Source: Parachlorella kessleri
Taxonomy: Eukaryota > Chlorophyta > Trebouxiophyceae > Chlorellales > Chlorellaceae
Direction of reading: 5' to 3'
DNA length: 64,000 nucleotides
Assembly (NCBI GenBank): GCA_001598975.1
Contig: BBXU01000808.1
Coordinates: 1-64,000, forward strand
In this document: positions 12,801-28,569 of the stretch, one piece after another
How positions within the stretch are numbered: position 1 is the first letter of the stretch
Layout: each line of letters starts with the position of its first letter
The notes under the pieces: generated by a model
Databases searched by the model: none
What the model was told of the DNA's origin: nothing
The model's input: the letters and a program-made list of their open reading frames with translations, nothing else
Translations under genes and position numbers: made by a program

Positions 12801-15620
12801 GATGGAAAACGCATCCAGCAGCTTTTCCACCTCCGTGGCTCCGCGCAGCACCTGCAGTGCACGGAGACATGAATCCAGCTTGGTCAATCATCAGTCCAGC
12901 GCAGAATGCCCGCTTCAGGGAAACCAGGAATCCACCCATCTGGCAAGAAAACAGCTCCAAGCAGCTCCAGTCCGGTGGGGTAAACCAACGTAGAACAGGC
13001 CAAGTACTGCAATCCAAGGAGGCAGGGACCTAGCACTGGCTGAAAGCTCTCCTGTGGCTATCTGCACAGAACAGCCATTGAGCCCTTCAGACCCAAACCC
13101 TCTGCTGACTTACCGCCTGGCCCTGAGAGTTCTTGATACTAAAAGTGTTGCCACTGGCTCTACTGATGCGCCGCTCAACAGTTACCACCCGCCCAAGCAG
13201 CTCAGGCTGGTAGGCAGACGCTCTGCAATATGAGTACTATTGGCTTGTTTTGAAGTCCGTTAAGGGAGTGCAGGGGCTTGGCATTGCGTATACGGAGTCA
13301 GAAACGCCATCATTGCATCAATAACTTGAGTTACTGCCAGGTGAGCATCGCCTGCAAAATTTGCTCACCCTGTATTCCACAGCTGTACCAACACCACCGC
13401 CTGGTCCTGACCATGCCGGATAAACTCTTTGGCTGACTTGAACCTGCAGGGCCAACTCAGTGCGCAGCTGGGCAAGCCCTCCTGCATTGACTAAGTCTTG
13501 TCCGTGATATTCTACCACCCAATGACCCGAGCAGGCCCCTATCTGTTTAATAGTGTTACAAAGCCAGACTGCAGTAAACCTTCACCATCAGCGAGCACCT
13601 GGCCATGCCGACACAGCTGGGAGTGGACATCAGCCTACCTGCCAGTGGCTTGTGCCTTCACCCCCATACAGCACTGCAGAGCCTGCAGCACCGCTGATTT
13701 GCCGCTGCCATTCGTGCCACTGATGAGATTAACATGCAGCCTGCAAGGCGTAGAAACTGGGAAAGTGTCAAGAAAGACCTTATTCCATGAGTGCAGCCTG
13801 CCAAAAAGTACTCTGCCTTGCTGCGCTTTGCAAATCCAGCAGGACCCCCACAACAGGCACGGAGCCTTACTTTCTGGTCCCGCACATATGAAGCGCCTTT
13901 CTTTGTGCTTGTGTGTTGGTTTCCCCGTCCGGACTGGGTGGTGCATGTCATTGAGAATTGGTACTTGGATCTTGCGGTTTGTGGGCATAGTACATCCTGG
14001 CTTTTTGTTGGCCTCACTTGGGGGACTCACGGCAGCATTGTCAGGTGGCGGTACGCTGTTAGACTAGACTAAACATACGAAGCGCCATATTCCGTCTCAC
14101 CCAAAGTCCATTGTGAAATGCTCGTGGCACATGAAATTTATCAGCTCGCAGGACTTGAGCTGCCCGGCCGTTCCCTCCCCCGGCCGCGTCACCACAACCG
14201 CCTGCATGCAACACAACATTACGAAGTGGAGCTAGGCCAGATGTGAAAAACCATTACAATGCAAACCAGGTATCTCCAGCAAGTAAAAGGCTGCTTGCAG
14301 AGCAGTTAGTGTATAACTAGCTGAGTATCACTACACAAGACCGACATGCCCACACCTCCTGGGTTACAATATTTCGAAGCGGCGGCTCCTGGAAATCGTC
14401 GTCATCGTCCCTTTCTGCTGCTCCTCTCTCCAGACCTGCGCCCGCAGCTGATCGCTTCTTGGCTCCCTGTTCCGGTCGCCGCTGGGTGCCACTGGGCCCT
14501 GCCCCTGTGCTGCCGCGCTGCTTGCGCTGCTGCTGCGTTGGTTGATGCTGCCCATTTGAGGCTCCCGCCTGCTGCATCACCGACGTGTTGCTTTCACTAC
14601 GAGGCAGGGGCTGTGAGCAGCTGATGCCCTCGCCCTGCTCTTCAGACTCAGCGGCTGCTGGCTGCTCTTTACGCCGCGGCTTGCTGCGCTTGCCGCCTGT
14701 GCCAGCACCAGGCAGATGATGGGTATATAAACTAGCCTGTGCCAGCACCAGGCAGATGATGGGTATATAAGCTAGTCGACTAACTTGGTGCGGTGCTTGC
14801 TGAACCGACGCCTTCGAAACCACCCAGCCCCTTCATAGTTCTCACTCCTAATTGTGCATCCATCATGATTAGCTGCCAGCGCATAACCAACCAGCATGCG
14901 ATTCACGCTGTGCCCCTACCTTGGGTGCCTGACGGGTCCTGCTGCTTCCGCTTCTCCCTGGTTCCAGAGACTCGCAGTGGCTGCCGGGCCGGCGGTGCCC
15001 CAAGCTTAGCACAGCTCTTCCAGGCCGGCGGTAAGCAATGAAGCTTGGCCGGATAAGGTACCGGCACTGCACCTAACTGCGAAAGTATTTCTCTGTCAAG
15101 GCTGGACCAGTCCACGCTGCACACCTGACCGATGTCATCCACCTGGCCGGGGTTATTACCAAAGGCCATGATGGGCGCCTGGTTGAACACCTGTAGGGGA
15201 GGAGGAGAACTCTGCGACCAAGCTGGAGTGGCCCTACTGCCCAGTACTTTCACTGCCCAGACACACGTTGGCGGCACCGACAACACTCTGAGCACTCATG
15301 CAGTGAGCTGAAAAGAATCCATGAACTACATTGAGAAATACCTGATCCCATTCCAAGTCGTCCTTATACAAAGTTTCTTGATTCTTCTGGGGCGGGTAGT
15401 GCAACCGTAGGCAGAGCGTGCCTGGCTGCGGTGGCTCCCTCTCATCTTTTGACTTATGGGTTAGCTCCTCAGCTGGGATCACTTTCGTTATTGTGGCATA
15501 GAACCACGTGCGGTTGTTGGGGTCCCATGTTGCCACACGGCTTCCTATGACCAGCTGAGCCTGCTCGAGGGCTGGTTGTGGCACCTGGTAGCTGATCATG
15601 TGGGGCTGCACCCCTGGCAA
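3860..15620 (-). CDS. SMC6: SMC6, ATPase subunit of the SMC5/6 DNA-repair complex, with N-terminal extension
   Basis: SMC6 pairs with SMC5 to form a ring that acts in homologous recombination and replication-fork repair. About 34 exons, roughly 1,400 residues. Exon at 13740-13639 holds Walker A (SGTNGSGKS), preceded by CELINFMCHEHFTMDFG (14201-14101), the SMC6 form of this region. Then come RFKSAKEFIRHGQDQA (13443-13369), the block NPAVIMTQDTARR (12851-12754), coiled coil, and a hinge with FGGPQMQTLLQRIQ and PPVGPIGS (9898-9750). After a second coiled coil come the ABC signature KSLSGGERSMTT (near 5100) and Walker B YVALDEFDIFM (4688-4633). The last exons encode RRYSLMFLLDFAHTYSD and DISAVEEARQQVRQ; stop at 3860-3862. 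Exons between about 7350 and 6920 are uncertain. Four introns use GC donors (see findings). The first three exons (15620-15342, 15190-14920, 14696-14356) add about 300 residues not usual for SMC6. The start ATG at 15620 is the first in the open frame. Confidence 0.93.
13898..14074 (+). repeat. SINE-like dispersed repeat, copy 1, in an SMC6 intron
   Basis: About 177 bases, more than 90% identical by eye to 24674-24855 on the other strand, and related over the last ~95 bases to 44458-44361. Read on the + strand it ends with GGTACGCTG followed by TTAGACTAGACTAAAC, a short pentanucleotide tail as seen at the 3' end of SINEs and LINEs. It lies antisense inside the SMC6 intron between the exons at 14201-14101 and 13740-13639. 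No coding capacity is recognisable. Confidence 0.75.
14696..14775 (-). repeat. 40-bp tandem duplication covering a 3' splice site
   Basis: Units 14696-14735 and 14736-14775 match at 39 of 40 bases. On the minus strand each unit ends in GGTGCTGGCACAG|G, a usable 3' splice site. The copy next to the exon (14696) gives the correct reading frame into KRSKPRRKEQ. Use of the other copy would add 40 bases and shift the frame. Confidence 0.85.
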
Positions 15621-16096
15621 CCTGCTGGTTGCTGCTCTTCAGCTTTCAGCTGAGCTGCGCATTGGAGGGGCTGCGGTAGGTGTTCGGCCTTGTAGGCAAG
15701 GCTTGGCAAACCAACAATGGAGCAAGCCCAAGCCAAGGTCAAGCGCAGCTCTGGTAAGCGATCTCAATAGGAGTATGGGTTGCAGAGGAACTCCAGAGAT
15801 TTTGCCAAGGCGAGGGCAGCTGGAAGGGTTGCCAGGACAAAAGTGCTTCAAGCGGTCTCGACAGGAAGGTTGGTTACTTCAGCACGAAAATGGGTGACAG
15901 TAGCTGGGGCAGCGCAGTTACTCTCCACAGAGTTTGCTAGATGCTTGAAGTCTGGTTTGCATGCTGAGTTCGACTGGACTGGTAGAATTCCGTTCGGATC
16001 TCAGAGATTCCATGCTGCGTGCTCGGCTGCCTGCATCAGTTGAAGTGCACTGCAATAGTCTGGAGCATCCGGCAAAGCACCAAGGTTCTCCTTACA
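15621..16096. promoter_or_regulatory. Divergent promoter region between SMC6 and the GCK-type kinase
   Basis: 476 bases separate the two start codons, so the promoters and 5' UTRs of both genes lie here. I see no convincing TATA box and no exon with family similarity in this stretch. Confidence 0.4.
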
Positions 16097-20420
<4,324 letters not shown>

Positions 20421-21473
20421 CAACCCCAACGTCATTTGTGTATGGGAGAGGAGCCCAAGTGAGCAGATGTCAATATCCTCCGATGGTCAGCCGATGGTCA
20501 GCAGGGCAGGGCTAGGGTGTCATGTATGGTCTCACAGCGGGTCGTCAGGCAGGGAGGGCACCAAGTTAGGGCGTCAGTCAGGGCAGTGTATAGCAGCACG
20601 GTGTCAAAGAGTTTTGGCAGGGTTCTAGCTGAGCGGGTGAGCTTTGTGCGAGTGCAGCTGAGTGTTCTTGGCTCTTCTTTCCTTGCTGTATACCCTGGTT
20701 TGCCAGTATTAACAAAAGCGTCTTACCATACGACTTATACCAAACACAAGCACTCTTTCTACAGCTTTACCTCTTGTCGTCAGTGATTGGCGTGAACTTG
20801 GCTGTTAAGTCGGTCATGGTCGGTGCAAGTGCGTCAGGTCCACATGGTAAATGTAAAATAACAGCACAAAGAGATACACAAGCAACTGAGTCTACATGCC
20901 CAGTTTCTCACAAGCAAGCGCCCATGTGCAGGTGAAAGGAGAAGCCACTTCCCAGCAGCGATCGCTGTGTGCCTGGCTTTCAACTCATGCACGAAGCAAG
21001 AAAGCAGGTTGTGACTCATATACGACGGGGCAGCCAGGGAAACGCCAATGCTGCCTGCCTCGTCTTGGTAAAACCACAGCCCCCCGCAAGTTACCCGGCC
21101 CATGAACAATAGGTAAATAGCTGAAACTATGTTCCTCCCCTAACATCATTGAAGCAATGACACAGTGTGGCACACCTCAGGACCCACACCCTCGCACACA
21201 GGACACTCAAGGTGCAAAGCTAGCCACCTCCTATCACCCCACTCTCGCTTGCCTGCGTAGATTGTCCGCCACGCTAGCAGCCTAGCAAGTCCCCCCATAT
21301 GTACCGCCCCCTCAGCCAGGACCCCACACCTGCTCTGGATCACCACGTGCCCTTACACAAGTATATCACCACCCTCCTATAGGCTGCCAAAAGAGTAATC
21401 CGACGCTGCGCACCCTGAGTTAAAACTCAAAACTATAGCATCAAGCTTGCAGCAACAGTTGTGGGCATGCCGC
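20421..21473. other. Convergent 3' intergenic region (kinase / bZIP)
   Basis: No recognisable coding sequence. A TGTAA candidate poly(A) signal for the kinase lies at 20852-20856. For the bZIP gene the reverse-complement TTACA lies at 21353-21357, 117 bases past its stop. A short tandem GATGGTCAGCC stands near 20480. Confidence 0.4.
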
Positions 21474-23690
21474 TCAGGGCTGCAGCGCCTGTTGCACCCA
21501 CATCTTCACATCCTCCTTGAGGTTGCCGTCAAACCGCTTCTTGATAGCCTTGTAGTGCAGCCGCCGCGTGTCATCCGGCATCTTGTTGAGCCAGGTCTGC
21601 AACACACGTACGCAAAAACTCGGTCCCATGACTACAGCTCAGGCCCAGGGTGTATCCCTGCATCCTGGCGTGCAGTAGCAAGGTCCACAGGCCATGGAAC
21701 ACCCTACCCAGCAGAGCACGGCCACACTGAGCATTTGGATTATGCGGTACTGCCTTCGCTACCCTGTGCTGCACAGAAGCCGCCAACGTGGCACCAACCT
21801 GCAAGAAGGTGATGGCTGTGAGGCTGTGCACCTCGGGGCACTGGTCCAGCATCTGCTCCAGCTGCTCATACATCTCGTCCACGCTGGGCCCTGCACAACA
21901 ACGGTGTGTCCCCACCCGTCAGTTCGAGAAGCAGAGCACCACCTCCACCACAGCAAGCAACCATAACCTCCAAATGCCTGCACAATGAAGTCCCCAGGCC
22001 TGCAGAACACTCTTCTGCAGAACACTCTCCCGGCGGTACCAAAGGTTCATGCAATTTTTCCCTGTTCCCCAATCATGTCTAGCCCCCACACTTGCCCGCA
22101 GTCGCGTCAAGACAGAAGTCGGTCTTGCGTTGCATCCCACATATAAGAACCGGTCCCACTCTGCTGCTGCGCTCCACCCGCCAGATCATCATCCACCACC
22201 ATGCGATAATTTTTCACCTTGCCATCAGACCACCCACCCTGGTCTGTCTTCAGCATGGAGTTGGGATCGCCGCCCTTCTCCTGCAGTGCCCTCCGCAGCT
22301 GCTCCACCTCAGCCTCCAGCCGCGTCATCTTCTCCTTCTGACGCTGCCTGCAAAGCATCAACGTGTGATATGGAGACCAGCCGGGCAACAACCTCACCAC
22401 CCGCTAAACTAGGCACTTCCGCCAAGGCCAGACTGCAGGCTCCACCCTCAGAACTTCGGTAGCCGACAACAGCCCTCCATTGTCGCTCCACGCTGCGCAC
22501 GCTGCACCCACCTGAACCGCTGTTGCGCCTTGCGGTTCTTCTCCTTGGTCGCGTTGGCGCGGTCGTCGGGCATCTTGTCGCCATCGTCCTGGGTGCCGTC
22601 CTCGCCAGAGTCGTCGCCCTCATGCGGCTGCTGCTGCAGTAGAGCGCCGTTCAGCTGCAGCTGGCCGCCGATGGGCAGCGCCAGCGACGTGATGATAGGG
22701 TGGGTGGGCAGGCCCAGGAGCTGCATGGGCGCTGCACAGGGTAACCAAAAGAGACACATGTCTGGTTACCAAAGCTAGATACCACAGCTAAATGCCAACC
22801 CACTGCGCACTGCAGTATTACGAAACAGTTTAAAGACATGACAACACATGACATAATGTGATGCCCAGTGAGTGCATGCACCGCGCTACCAGCAACAAGT
22901 GGTGTGCGGGTGCCACAGGAGACCACTTATGGAAACAGTGCTGCCAATGCATGGTGCCTGCCCTTCTCCATAAGCAAGCTGACAAGAAACCTTCAAGCGC
23001 TTGGCAAAGCAAATCCAACTCGAGCAAGGGGCAGCCCAACCTCGACCCTGAACCCTCGCAGCTGGTGGCTCACCATACTGAGCCAGCTGCTCACCATACG
23101 ACTGGTCTGCCCCCACTGCGAGCTCCTGCGGCAGACCTGCTGCCTGCTCGCCCTCCACTTTGGCCCGCTTTGCGTCTGGCTGCAGCGCTGCATTGCCTTG
23201 CAGGGCCGCTTTCAAGCCGTCCAGGCTCTCTGTGTGAGCTGACGTCGCTGCACAGTCAGGAGGACAGCAGGCTCACCTAAGCCCTCACTGGCCCAGGCTC
23301 GCTACTCCAGGGTGCTTTTCAAGGTGCAATCAGCACTGATCACAGACGATGCGGCCAAACACACAAGAGAAGAGCAGCAAAGTCCCTAGGCAAGCACCTA
23401 CCAGCCTGCAGGAGCTGGCTCATGGCGAGGGTCTGCAGCTGGCCAAACTGGCCCACAGTCATCTGCGGGTAGGCGATTTGGGCACCCTGGGGTGCTGCCC
23501 CCTGGGCGCTCTGCTCGCTGGCGCCCTCCAGCTTTGCTGGGAAGGGGCAAACGGGGGGTAGGAAGGCTGACTGGGACGCTCCCCGCAACGGGAGGCTTAC
23601 TCGAGGTACTCCTAGGTTGAAAACTCGCCACAAACCGGACTTGCTGAGATGCGTAAAAGGTGAGCAACGTGACACAAGATGTTTTGTCAA
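21474..23690 (-). CDS. bZIP transcription factor
   Basis: DNA-binding regulator of the basic leucine-zipper class, acting in the nucleus. The basic region KEKNRKAQQRFRQRQKEK (N-x7-R, joined across an intron ending near 22350) is followed by the zipper RLEAEVEQLRRALQEKGG. Upstream exons hold a Gln/Leu-rich part (PIGGQLQLNGALLQQQ) and an acidic stretch (DDSGEDGTQDDGD) just before the basic region. After the zipper come SVDEMYEQLEQMLDQCPEVH and a last exon (about 21600-21474) ending WVQQALQP. The start is uncertain. An ATG at 23690 opens the frame, but a good 3' splice site (TTCCCAG) near 23543 suggests the true first exon may lie further upstream, in 23700-24300. The QQRFR basic region resembles AP-1/Pap1-type proteins. 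Target genes are unknown. Confidence 0.85.
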
Positions 23691-24317
23691 CGTTTGTAGG
23701 GTTTTGCCCGGGTCAAAGCGGGTGAGATAATCTTTGCACTTCAGACCAGGTTGCTTGGTTGGAAGATTATATAAGATTGTAACGAAAGAGTGGTGACCGC
23801 GGAATTACTGGCATGGCTACCGGGTCTTGCGACCCGTCATGACCGGTGCTTGGCTTGGCATGACAATCAGGAAGCCTGTTTGGCTCCGTGCACTGACCAC
23901 CTATACCTAGAATTTGGTTCTCCTTGCGTTGGGAGATGACACCTCTTTGCTGTTGCTCTTACAGTAGTCTAGACCTCCTATTGCTGGCTGACAGGCGGCT
24001 GGCACGCCTGCTTATGCTGTCCAGCCTGAGTGCCCCACCCCGCACACCGCTGCCATAAGCCGGTCATAGGTGATGCCGGCGCCTCCTAAGAAGGTCTCTA
24101 GCAAGTCACATATTTCTCTACTTTGGTCCGTCCCAAGCACCGTCCGCAGCCGCTCCTGTATTCTCCTGCAGTGGTGGGACACCATATGCTTGCCTAGAGG
24201 AACAAGGTAAGACTAAATAGTCTCTCTCGCGCTGCACGGCGCACTTGCGGAAGAAGGGTTGGGAGACTTTCACTGTCACAGCTTGTCCAGCGGCTCGCAC
24301 CAGCAAGGCATGTAGTA
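23691..24317. other. Region between bZIP and MORN genes
   Basis: No exon could be assigned with confidence. It may contain the bZIP promoter and a missing first bZIP exon. A minus-strand frame at 24306-24118 has no recognisable motif. Confidence 0.3.
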
Positions 24318-26805
24318 TTAAATTCGCTGCACTGCTCGCCTCCGGACATGCAGCACCACGGCCCTCACACCCTCGTCTCCTTCATCCACCACGCACCTAA
24401 GCTGCTGTCTGTCAAGCACCGTGTGGCCCTGAGATGTTCCGCTGCCGGCTGCCTCCCAGGCAGCGGCAAGCTGCACCGCTTGTATTTGTGTGGCGGTCAG
24501 CGGCGTCTGCACGTTTTCTGCCACTCGACTGGTAGCTGCGCTCCGCGCTTGCTCCTGCCGGACAATGCCTCCATTGACGGCAGCTTCCTTGCGCTGCCTT
24601 CGGACATCCACCAAGGAAGAAGCAAGAACCTGCATGCATGCCAAGCGGACAGCCTACTGTTTAGCATAACATACTAGTCTAGTCTAGTCTAAGAGCGTAC
24701 CGCCACCTGACCATGCTGCCGTGAGTCCCCCAAATGGGGCCAACAAAAAGCCAGGATGTACTATGCCCGCAAACCACAAGATCCAAGTACCAATTCTTAA
24801 TATGGCATGCACCACCCCGTCCGGACGGGGAAACAACAACAAGCACAAACAAAGGTCTATCCTACCAAGCTTCTCCATGTGTCCCTCATTACATACTCTT
24901 CCCTTTGTGTACCCCACACTGAAGGACCTTCCCAAACAGGCCATCCTGTTCCTCCTGCTCAGCTTTGAGGGAGGGACAGTAAGCTTGGAGGGAGGGACAG
25001 GTACCTTGAGTAGAATAGAATGCACAGCTGCCAGTCTGCAGCTGCTCCACCTAGCGTGGGCACCAATGCTCTCAGCACCACGACCGACCTGATGAGGGCA
25101 GTCAAGCTCAAGCGCGGGCAGGGAGCGCTTGGACGCAGCCATGCAGCTGATCATATCTTGCGCATCATGCTTGGTGATCGCTGCCAGCTCCTCTGCAGGG
25201 CATGCGCTGTGGTCTCACAGGAGTATGGCTATGCCACGGTCCCAAGGATGTACATGGCAATGCATGCCACCAGTGCAGCATGGATTATGCGAGGTATAGC
25301 AGCCCAACGCGCTTCACAGCAGGGGCAACAGACCGGGCCATGCTTGCTGACAGAGCCGGGCTTACCTGCCGTGATATCATCCCACACACCGCACTTGGGC
25401 CTGTCATCAACGAACTCAGCCAAGAACTTCTTGCCCTGAGCCAACTGCGCCACAACAGGAGAGTCATCTGGTTGACCATGCCTGCTCTAGACAGAATAGG
25501 AGGCTGCATGCATAGCGGCACTTATGGAGTGCAGACAGGTGGCCCAAATGCCCACCCGAGGAGGCGTGGCAGGGGCATAGCACACATAGCAGCAGTAACT
25601 GCCGCTCGACCGGGATAAGCAAGCTGATGTTCCCAACCTCACCATGTATAAAGTGCCAGGGCCCTCCCGCTTGTTTGCAACATACTGCCCCACGAATATC
25701 TGCCCGTTGGCAGCACTTCTGAGCCGCCCAACTCCGCTGCGCACACCAAGTTGCCAGCCGCCCTCGTAGCAGTCCTTGTTGAAGTAGTTCTGCCGGCCGA
25801 AGCCCTGGCGCTGTCCATCCACAAGCTGCCCTGCAGAGAGCATGTTGAACTGTGGTGAAAGCATGCGCTTAGCAGGCAAGTGAGACAGGCATCCTTGCAT
25901 GCACGTGGGTCACCCACCCTCCCTGGCTGGTCAAAGCTCGGTCGAAGCTTACTTGTGCACAGTATCGGTAGCGCAGCAGCTTAAGAACACACCAAAACAG
26001 TGCCGCCCGATTATTAAAAAGGGCCAGTGCCCCAAAGCAGCGGTCTCGTGCATCAGACCTGCAGACCTTGCCAACACACACCCGGCCCGCCACGGCCTTG
26101 CCTGTGTAGACTTCCCCGCTGAGGCTGTGCAGTGTCCCCATGCCAGTTTTGCGGCCCTTGTGCCAGTCCCCCTCATAGGCCAGGAAGCAGCCCACCTCAT
26201 TCAAGGCAGTCACACCCTGCTGGAACAGCAATGCAAGTTTGCAGGATCCGCTTAGTGTACATATGAAACTTCCCTTGGAGGGTAGTTCAGAGGACGATAA
26301 AGGTAGTAACTAAGCTCGGCTGCTTCAGCTTCCACATGCAAGCTCAGCAGCAGAGCTGCGTTGCATGTTCCAGCAGCCAAGGTGGGGGGCCCCGCAGCAA
26401 CAGCCCTCTCACCTTGAGGTATTCCCTGCCCTGCCCGTGGGGCTGCCCAGCCAGCACCTCCCCCACATACACAGTCCGGCTGTTCTCCAGTTCCCCCAAC
26501 ACCTGGGCCCGCCCTGGCCCCAGCGGGTAGGTGTCCAAGGGCTCCAGCGTGCGCGAGCTCACCACCCGCTGCTCTCCCCGCCGCGGCACCGCTGCCGGGC
26601 GGTTGGCGGTGGCCCGAGCAATGATGAAGCCGATGGGTGGCTCTATCGGTGGGTAGTGGCCGGAGGGCTTGGGCCTTCTAGTGGCACCAGCTGGCGTGTT
26701 GTCAACCTCAGCCAGGCTCGTGGTACCCTCATTTGCTGTCTTTGCTGCTGTGGCAGCGCCTGCGGGTGCACCTGGGTCGGGTATGGCTGCCACAGCTATC
26801 CCCAT
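24318..26805 (-). CDS. MORN-repeat protein
   Basis: The start ATG at 26805 opens an Ala/Thr-rich leader. MORN motifs follow across several exons: YVGEVLAGQPHGQGREYL (near 26450), YEGDWHKGRKTGMGTL and VYTGKAV (near 26150), and GQLVDGQRQGFG, YEGGWQLGVRSGVGRL and FVGQYVANKREGPGTL (near 25850-25650), at least five in all. After the repeats come FVDDRPKCGVWDD (25440-25370), the helical segment ELAAITKHDAQDMISC (25200-25095), and a last exon at about 24634-24318 ending HVRRRAVQRI. MORN repeats form a beta-sheet rod that binds membranes or protein partners. In algae they occur in ciliary and scaffold proteins, so a structural role is likely, but the exact partner is unknown. The last intron contains the SINE-like repeat at 24674-24855. 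Confidence 0.82.
24674..24855 (-). repeat. SINE-like dispersed repeat, copy 2, in the last intron of the MORN gene
   Basis: Nearly identical to copy 1 (13898-14074) over its whole length. On the minus strand it ends with GGTACGCTC followed by TTAGACTAGACTAGACTAG, one tail unit longer than copy 1. It contains the perfect palindrome CCCCGTCCGGACGGGG (near 24820). It lies in sense orientation in the intron. Confidence 0.75.
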
Positions 26806-28569
26806 CCTGCTGAGACTTTGCTGTGGTTAGCTAAAGGGCAAGGGGATGTGTCTGCTACAGGGCACCTATCTCCCAGGCTGCTGCACCTCGGGGGGGATGC
26901 TGAGCTTCTTGATGAGGAGAAACCCTGCCAATAGGTTGAATCGGCGAACTTGGCTTTTATCGGGAGACGTGAACGCCCAAAACATCGTCCTAGATCTACT
27001 GCACCCCGCCCAGCTCCGACTAGCAGGGGCTACTGGGACATCGCCTGAATCCCACAAGGGTGGGGCAGCACGAAGGATGCCATCGAGATGCATCGAGGAG
27101 CATTCTAGGTGGCATTTGGATTTGGCGCGGGCGCTCATGGGTGCTTCGTAGGCCCTCTTCTGATGATGTTGGTCAGAGCTTGTTCCTACATCCCTTAGCA
27201 TCTGACCGAAATGCTTGAGTAAGGATGCACTGTCATCCCAACAACAAAGGGCTTGCACACAGTCGAGCCCGGGCTCGAGCGGGGAAACCCGCACCAGCTA
27301 CAAACGGGCTGGACACCTGTAGACATCCATATCGAAGCAGTTGTGCAGCAAGCCATCCCATACTGGGCTACAGACAAGTGCTGGGTGCGCAGTGAAGCCA
27401 CCTTGCCCTTGCATAGCTGTCCCCCTCAGTCCAATGGTCAGTACTCTCCTCAGCGGATGGGCTGATCCCATCCGTGTGCGTCCCCTGTCAACCGTGTCGG
27501 AGGCCACCCAACATCAGGACCCTCATGTAAGAATGAAGTGTGTGTGTTGGGCCAAAGTGTGAGGCCGCTGAGCTTTGGGAGGGTGAGATAGCTAGGGCAG
27601 TACCCAGCAAGGGCTCCACATCCGGCTTCAGGCCACAACTCCTGTTGGAGTAAGACTGTAACCGAGCTCAACTACCTGTGGCAACCAGGACAGTGACAGC
27701 ACATCAGCCATTACCCTTGGGCCGCAGTTTCCTGACTGAGCTAGAGGTGGACTTCCCAAAAGTCTTACCAGTTTTGGACCGGCCCTGATACGACCCGCCC
27801 CCTATCAACACCAGCTGCCAGGCCGTGTTGATGTGGCATGAGCAGCATATACTGGTGGCAAGTCGTTGGCCCAGTTTACCAACAACCACTGCATGTTGGC
27901 AGCCATGTATTGGACGAGGTAAAGTGCAACGGAGTGCTCGTGCACCACACAAAAAGGCTTCACAACCCTTATTGCTGTCTGTCACACTGAAGTTTGCGTC
28001 CAAGGCTTTATTTGGCCAGTTGGCACTGCATAGCTGTAGAAGAAAGCACAAAGACATCATGCCCTGAGACCAGCAAGGTCAGTACCACTGCTGGGCACAC
28101 GACATTGTTGTGACGACAAGCCAGTTCACCACAGAAGCCTGCCCACCTTGTCACAAAACTTCTGCCCGTCCTGCAAATAAAGAAAACCCACCTCCAAGGG
28201 CAGTGACTGCACTAGCGGCTGCACCTGTGGGTGGTCATCAATCAGCTGCCCACCCTCCTGTCAGCCGTCAAGTACGTGGGTTTGTGTGCATCAACACACT
28301 TTTACCAGTTAAGCCTCCTGGTTCGCGGCGCTCCAGATCTCCGACGCCCCCCCCCCCTCTTGCCTTACAAAAGACGTTGCGTAATACATATTTGCTCATT
28401 TTTGGAATGAGTTTCTCAATGTTAAGTGTTACTACAAGCGGCCGTTTCTCAGTGTGGCCTAGCCTTTGTGCCACTTTGGCCTGGCGGCAGCCAGCTATTG
28501 CAAACGCCACCCAGTTTGGCAGCTGATTCTTACTAAGCTGCGGCCCCCGCGGGCTTTCAAGCGCGCTCC
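26806..28569. other. Long intergenic region with possible minus-strand exon remnants
   Basis: 1.76 kb between the divergent starts of the MORN gene and the PB1 gene. On the minus strand, 28530-28390 reads NQLPNWVAFAIAGCRQ... and RPLVVTLNIEKLIPK..., behind a usable 3' splice site and before a donor. A 24-base exon-like piece (DGQKFCDK, about 28171-28148), a piece starting LCSANWPNKALDANF (near 28031) and a basic ending KTGKTFGKSTSSSVRKL (stop near 27704) follow. They could be a small gene or a decayed one; the middle piece faintly recalls an mTERF helix pair. No clear start is visible, and nothing is assignable between 26806 and 27700. Confidence 0.3.
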
